Positions 58,921 through 64,000 of a stretch of DNA of 64,000 nucleotides are shown piece after piece (within the stretch, counting starts at the first letter, position 1; every line of letters begins with the position of its first letter). The notes below the pieces were generated by a model. The model searched no databases. It was given only the letters and a program-made list of their open reading frames with translations, and was not told where the DNA came from. This stretch comes from Talinum fruticosum (taxonomy: Eukaryota; Streptophyta; Magnoliopsida; Caryophyllales; Talinaceae): positions 992,001 to 1,056,000 of the forward strand of contig JAITYX010000054.1 in NCBI GenBank assembly GCA_021018815.1. Reading direction: 5' to 3'. Made by a program: the position numbers and the translations under genes.

Positions 58921-59162
58921 CTCCATATATTTGCCGTACATATTATTTTAATTATTTTTTTATTTTATAATATGTTACTTTATAATTTCAGTGACATACT
59001 ATTTTTTTTATTTTTATTAATTATGTTTTTTACTTTTTTTATCGATTTTCTTTATTTTCAATGAAACCTTGAAGCTTAGTTTTTAATACAAATTTTATTA
59101 TAAATTTTATATTTATGTGAAACTCTCCCATGTTAAAAATGACAGAAATTATGAAACGGAAT
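58921..59162 (-). mobile_element. Stowaway-like MITE in GDSL upstream region
   Basis: It starts TA|CTCCATATATTTGCCG and ends near GAAACGGA. On the minus strand its AAATTATAAAG..ACATATTATAAAATAAAA interior matches the intron MITEs at 61553 and 63361. The right end is decayed. It lies about 160-400 bases upstream of the TATA box. Confidence 0.6.
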
Positions 59163-59319
59163 AACAAGTGGTAATAGGAATACTGCATGAGCCATCGCAT
59201 TCTTAGCTACCCCCCCAACTCTATCTCTCTCTCGTGCTCCGAGCCCCTTCAGGGACGGTTGGGCCACTGGTCATTCATTAAGTTCGCTCCTCATTTACTC
59301 CCCTTCACCCAACACGGCT

Positions 59320-59325
59320 TTATAT
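59320..59325 (+). promoter_or_regulatory. Candidate TATA box of GDSL gene
   Basis: TTATATTC in CGGCTTTATATTCTT, about 114 bases upstream of the start codon. A CT-rich stretch (59216-59235) lies upstream. Suitable spacing for a short 5' UTR of roughly 80 bases. Confidence 0.45.
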
Positions 59326-59438
59326 TCTTACATTAGCTCCCTACTGATCCAATCATCCATCCCCCAAAACATCCCTAAAAAACACACACAAAAAGGGACG
59401 CCCTTGGAGAAGTCTCTCTATAGCTCAAGGGGTGGGCA

Positions 59439-62400
59439 ATGGCGGGTGGTTTAGCGGCAGCGGCGGTGATGGTGGCGCTGGCGGTGGTGATGGGTGGATG
59501 TCAGGGCCAAGATGCGGTTGGCGGTGGTGGGAGGAAGGAGTTAGTGCCGGCAATGTTCATATTTGGGGACTCATTGATAGACAATGGGAACAACAATAAT
59601 TTGCCGTCATTTGCTAAGGCCAATTACTTCCCTTATGGCATTGATTTCAATGGCGGTCCTACTGGTCGCTTCTCCAATGGCTACACCATGGTTGATGAAA
59701 TTGGTCTCTCTCTCCAAATTATTTCTTTTTCTAAAGTTTTTTTTTCTTGGTTCCTTTTGTTTTCTGTTTTGTGTGTTTAGAACTAGAAAGTGGAAATTAA
59801 GGATAGGCCCCCTGTTTTTCATCCAAAAAAAAAAAAAAAAGCATAGACTCTTTTGAAGCCCAATGTTGATCCAACTTTTGAAGACTTAATTAGGTTCATT
59901 TAAATTACGTGTTAAATAGGATGTGCATGTGCATGGGAACACTAGTGAAGCCTAGTTTCGACACAATTACGGATGTGGATGGGAACTAGGTTACCATAAA
60001 TTAAACTTCACAACTAACGAAAACTGCAAGTTCTTAATTTAGTAGATTGTCTTATCGAAGGCCCACATATCGAAATGTCAAAATGAAAAATTGGGTACCT
60101 GTAATCTATGTTCATATATCGACATTCTTATAAAAACGTTAAATACGATAAGTTATAATTGTATATGAATCTTTTATAAAGAAAATTGTGGTAGATCGAT
60201 AAGAAGAGTTCATTTCACAATGTATTCTGGTTTATATGTAAGCATTTCTGCCAATTAGTTGAATATTAATTACTTCAACTATATATGGCTATGCACTATA
60301 GCTAATAATATTTTCCTACAAAATTACTATAAGACATACAAACAATTTCCACGAGTAAACTCTTATAGTAACATATTTTCTGCTTTTTTTATTATACAAG
60401 TATGATTTAAATATTAGGCCTTTGTAATTTTGTATTTGTATCACAATTCTCCAATCATATGTTAAATTATATTTATCTTTTATGATTTTAGGTTTTGATT
60501 TTGTTAATTTTGAATTGCAGCTGAGCTATTAGGGCTGCCACTGATCCCAGCATACTCAGAAGCAAGAGGGGATCAAGTTCTTCATGGTGTCAATTACGCC
60601 TCAGCTGCTGCTGGTATTCTTGACATTACTGGCAGGAATTTTGTAAGTTTTTTTGGCTATTTAATTGACTCCATTCTTAAAATTAAATTATTTTATCTTG
60701 TTCTATTTTTTCGATGATTAGTTTTTTTAAAAGCAAAATACAAGAATATTATCCTATCTAATAAACGCCAACACTTCATAAAACAAATCATCAAATTACA
60801 TACTCTAATATAAACACGTAATAGAATTAAAAAAATAACACCTAATTCAATTATATTAAATTTTCCCTTGTAATTTTCGCCTTTGGCTGTTTATTATGTT
60901 TCCTCCGTCCCAAAAAAATTTTATTTTTGACTTTTAAGGTTAAATTTTTTAAATTTTGACCAATATTTAATAATTTACAATATTAAATAATTATCAATAG
61001 ATTTCTTTTAAAAAATATTTTTATCATAATATAATTTTATTTTTTTTTATTATATAATTTTAAAAAATGATGATTAAAGTGATACATTAAAAAAACCGTA
61101 AAATATTAAATAAGGTACTTATTTTAGGACTGAGGAAGTATTAAATTTTGTAGATAGATCACAATACTCAGTTTTTTATTGAGCTCAACCAATTGCTATT
61201 TCCATGAGCACATTAATTCTTTCCCGGCCAATAATTAAATACCGTGGCATTGCTCCCGATGGTCTTGTTGCCAGTAATCTTTTTCGTGTTTTTTTCGTTT
61301 TCATTTTCAGTTATTCTGCGGCAAAAATAATATACTTGTGTATTTCAATTTTTAAATATTCTTAATACATACACTAAGTCACACTAAATTATGCGCTAGT
61401 CTAATATTTAAAATAAACTTTTGCACCTTTAACATTACGGAATTTCCAAAATAATTGTTAAAACATACAATAAACAACATAGAACAAATTTAGGCGTATA
61501 AATTGAAATTGTCAAGGCAAATGTAGTTTCTTTTCTATAATTTTTGTTTTATACTTCATCAATTTCATTCCTTTCCTTTTTTAGTTATGAGGGAATATCA
61601 TAAAATTAATGACAAAATTTATTTTAAAAGATCAAGTTATCCTAAAATTTTATTAGAAATAAAAAATTAATGAAAAAATATAAAAAAGTAAATAATAAGG
61701 ATAGAATTGATAAATTTCTTCATTAATATATCATTAAAATTATAAACCGACACATATTATAAAATAAAAAAGTTAATTAAACTGACATATCTACAAAACT
61801 GAGTAGTATTTTTTTAGTAGTTGATTTAATGACTACAAGACTTGCCAAGCAGAAATATCTGTTTAACATACAAACTAAAAGTGAACACATGAGAAACTTT
61901 TAATAGAAGCTTTCAATGGATTTAAAAGAAATAGTCTAATAAAAACATCTATGAAAGGCACAAAGATCAACATAGCTATTCGATAATAATAACCGGATAT
62001 TAACATTTACCTCCCTTAAGTTATTTTGAAATCATTTTTAAATCTTTCACGTATTGGTATTTATTTTTATCCACTTTGACCGGAACAATTAATATTTGAG
62101 TGATACATTGATCTTTGTTGTTAATAATAAACAATATCAAAATACGATATCTCGTGTTGACTTGGCATAAAAATAAGATTTACAATGCCATAATTATCCT
62201 TTTACGATATGTGTTCTCTTTTAAGGAGTGGGGGTAATAAAGTCATTCTATTTTAAAAATTAGAGACAAACTTGTCCTTTTATGATTCCGATTAGCCCTT
62301 TACCGTTTTTTATCTTAAATATTTTGTATCTCTAAATCTAGGAGGGGTAAAAATAAATACCATTACATACAGGGTTTATAAATGATTTTCAAATATGTCG

Positions 62401-63135
62401 AGGGAGGTAAATGTTAATATTCCTAATAATAACTACTTGAGACTTTATTAATTGAGTTAAATAATACCTTATAATAAAGATTATATAGTAATAAAGTATC
62501 AGTTGATATAGTAGTGGTCTCATTCTAATAAAGAGAACAATATAACTTCAAATTCTTAAAAGTGTATTTAGTAAAAGAATTTTTACTTTAAAACATTCGT
62601 AATTTAAAAGAAATTAGGATTAAAAGATTCGCTAAATATAATTTAAATTGAATTTTTATCTCAAAGATAGTACAAGTGGGCCAATGTCGAAATTTATTTT
62701 AGAGTTTCCGAAAGATCTGTCACCTCGCCCTCCACTGTGTCTGATGTCAATAAATGTAGTGTATTTGATATAAATTTTTAAAATAAGATGTTAATCGGGT
62801 GGTATTCAGAAACATGGAAGGCACTGGTTGCTGTAAATTTTGACTGCTACAATATCTTCCACACCTACGCTTTATTCATCATTTATCTGCCGGCCGCACA
62901 CATTTATTAGGTTCATACATTCAATCACATAATAATATTAATAAATTGAAAACCCTAGTATTTTCCTTTTCTGTTAAATAAACTTGAAAATCATACTTTC
63001 TCCATCTGAAAACAATAGTTCAACTTAAAATAAATGTGTTGTTTATGTCTCATGAAAAATATATTTTTAATTATTAGATTATAGTTTCTAGAGTATGATT
63101 TATTATAATTTCTGAATGAACGAAAAATAAGGTGA

Positions 63136-63222
<87 letters not shown>

Positions 63223-63909
63223 AGAAATTGTAGTGAATGACATTAGAGTTAAACATTATTGTGTGAATTTGTCAATAATTATTTGGAATGTTAATGTGTG
63301 AATTTTTTAAATTTATTTCAATAATTAAGTTAAACATTAGAGTAAAACTAATTTATTATACTCTTTTTGTTTCAAAATACTTGTTGTTTTAAGATTATAA
63401 AATATAAAATTTATGATAAAATTTATGTTAAAGACTAATTTTTTCTAATATTTATTAAAAATAAAAAAATTAATAAAAAAGAAGAAAAAAAGACAATTAA
63501 TAAAGATAAAATTAGTAAATTAGTTATTAATACATCAATAGAATTGTAAAATGACACATATTGTAAAAAAAGTTAATTAAAGTGACATATATTTTGAAGT
63601 AGAGGAGTATATGGAATGTTATTGTGTAAATTTTTTTGGATTTATTTGTTTTAATTTTGTAATTATCAGGTGGGACGCATCCCATTCAACCAGCAAGTGC
63701 AGAACTTCGAGAATACGCTTGATCAGCTAAGCAATAGTCTAGGGGCAGAAGTGGTGAGCAGATCCCTAGGACAATGCCTTTTCTTCATGGGATTGGGCAG
63801 CAACGACTACCTCAACAACTATCTCATGCCAAATTACCCAACTCGCAATCAATATAATGCCATCCAGTACGCCAATCTTTTGGTCCAACAGTACACTGCA
63901 CAACTTACA
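59439..63909 (+). CDS. GDSL esterase/lipase, secreted (exons 1-3, 3' part beyond window)
   Basis: The gene codes for a plant GDSL-type serine esterase/lipase (SGNH hydrolase), a secreted enzyme that hydrolyses ester bonds in lipids; the natural substrate cannot be read from sequence. Exons: 59439-59703, 60521-60642 and 63670-63909, with GT..AG introns in phase 1 and phase 0. The start at 59439 gives an Ala/Val-rich signal peptide of about 24 residues ending near GCQG. Block I, FIFGDSLIDNGNNN, holds the catalytic Ser at about residue 45. A GPTGRFSNG segment follows. The block II glycine is in NYASAAAGI (exon 2). Block III, GLGSNDYLNNY (exon 3), supplies the oxyanion Asn. The catalytic Asp/His block DxxH is outside the window. 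Closest known type by memory is the Arabidopsis At1g71691 group. No stop or shift is seen; codon use and structure look intact. Confidence 0.93.
59704..60520 (+). other. GDSL intron 1 (817 bp)
   Basis: It begins GTCTCT and ends TTGCAG. The codon for Ala is split G|CT. The donor is weak (GTCTCT rather than GTAAGT). An A-run lies near 59826. No element recognised within. Confidence 0.8.
60899..61138. mobile_element. Stowaway-like MITE in intron 2
   Basis: The left end TTTCCTCCGTCCCAAAA and the right end (minus strand) ACTTCCTCAGTCCTAAAA form the terminal inverted repeat. TA follows on the right; the left TA is not clear. About 240 bp, AT-rich. Confidence 0.65.
61553..61806. mobile_element. Stowaway-like MITE in intron 2, copy A
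   Basis: TA flanks both ends. The left end CTTCATCAATTTCATTC and the right end (minus strand) CTACTCAGTTTTGTAG are a weak inverted repeat, but the interior (GACACATATTATAAAATA then AGTTAATTAAACTGACATAT) is shared with copy B at 63361. Confidence 0.65.
61994..62423. mobile_element. Mutator-like MITE in intron 2
   Basis: The ends carry a perfect 20-bp inverted repeat starting ATATTAACATTTACC (61997-62016 and 62401-62420), with imperfect extension outward. TAATAATAAC lies on both sides (61984-61993 and 62424-62433), a 9-10 bp target duplication as made by Mutator-like transposases. 430 bp, no coding. Confidence 0.75.
63136..63222 (+). repeat. (TA)n followed by (TG)n microsatellite in intron 2
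   Basis: About 38 TA units (63137-63211), then TGTGTGTGTG. The minus-strand Tyr/Ile-repeat frame across it is an artefact. Likely polymorphic in length. Confidence 0.95.
63361..63607. mobile_element. Stowaway-like MITE in intron 2, copy B
   Basis: The left end CTCTTTTTGTTTCAAAATA and the right end (minus strand) CTCCTCTACTTCAAAATA, with TA at 63359-63360 and 63608-63609. Same family as copy A and the upstream copy at 58921. It ends 62 bases before exon 3. Confidence 0.75.
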
Positions 63910-64000
63910 GTAAGTCCGACCATTCATATCTAATAGTATCATATTATATTGTATATATTGATTCATTAGTGGATCCATTGGTCCAAACTCATTAGGATCG

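Larger units (their letters stand above)
60643..63669 (+). other. GDSL intron 2 (3,027 bp, MITE-rich)
   Basis: It begins GTAAGT and ends ATCAG. It holds at least four MITEs (60899, 61553, 61994, 63361) and a long (TA)n tract. Outside these it is AT-rich without a gene. The enlargement over a usual plant intron is largely explained by the insertions. Confidence 0.85.

Noticed and set aside
63074..63256. Minus-strand 60-codon frame with Tyr-Ile repeats
   Set aside because: It is a reading of the (TA)n tract inside an intron.
1..64000. tRNA, rRNA or snoRNA genes
   Set aside because: No cloverleaf with A and B boxes or rRNA-like segment was noticed by eye. The tRNA-like words found are primer binding sites of retroelements. 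A tRNAscan-SE and Infernal run would settle this.

Overview
This is a stretch of plant nuclear DNA, most likely from a eudicot. It has plant LTR retrotransposons of several lineages, a plant L1-type LINE, a CACTA element, several MITEs, and one spliced plant gene of the GDSL esterase/lipase family. Nearly all of the first 55 kb is decayed, nested transposable elements. The only convincing host gene starts at 59439 and runs off the right edge. I found no tRNA or rRNA gene, CRISPR array, or prokaryote-like operon.

Layout from left to right. 1-1258 is a minus-strand copia (Sirevirus-like) pol fragment. 1259-2100 is a plus-strand Athila-like gypsy remnant (protease, then a deletion to the pol tail). 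It is followed by a 75-bp tandem repeat and a spacer. 3000-4109 and 22876-26105 are two halves of one minus-strand Tat-like gypsy element. Between them lies a second Tat-like element, 4115-22870, on the plus strand. It has two LTRs, a primer binding site, a polypurine tract and a perfect 5-bp target duplication (CAGTC). It carries decayed gag, protease, RT, RNase H and integrase, a copia LTR just after its primer binding site, and a 5.9-kb region after pol that holds an antisense gene resembling the plant mobile domain. 26106-34745 is a plus-strand Sirevirus-like copia element with 5' LTR, gag, pol and env-like region but no 3' LTR. 34750-37020 is a truncated chromovirus LTR.

37021-41640 is AT-rich DNA with possible hAT-like ends, a long foldback element and a Tourist MITE. 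41640-54455 is a three-level nest. An L1 LINE is interrupted by a CACTA element, and the CACTA element by a Tekay-like chromovirus (42812-53373) whose LTRs are nearly identical although its coding region is full of stops. A short gypsy RT piece and a terminal-inverted-repeat element follow, to 55800.

55801-64000 is the genic part. The GDSL gene has a signal peptide, GDS block I and the oxyanion-hole blocks in three visible exons. Its second intron is about 3 kb and is filled with MITEs and a long (TA)n tract. Related Stowaway-like MITEs lie in that intron and in the promoter.

The elements do not act together as a pathway. The window records successive insertion and decay beside one active-looking gene. 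I saw no clear new biological system. The observations most worth follow-up are the antisense gene inside the Tat element, the chromovirus with young LTRs but dead pol, the TATA box ahead of the Sirevirus env-like gene, and the MITE load on the GDSL locus. All boundaries and homology calls come from reading the sequence and recalled family motifs, not from searches.
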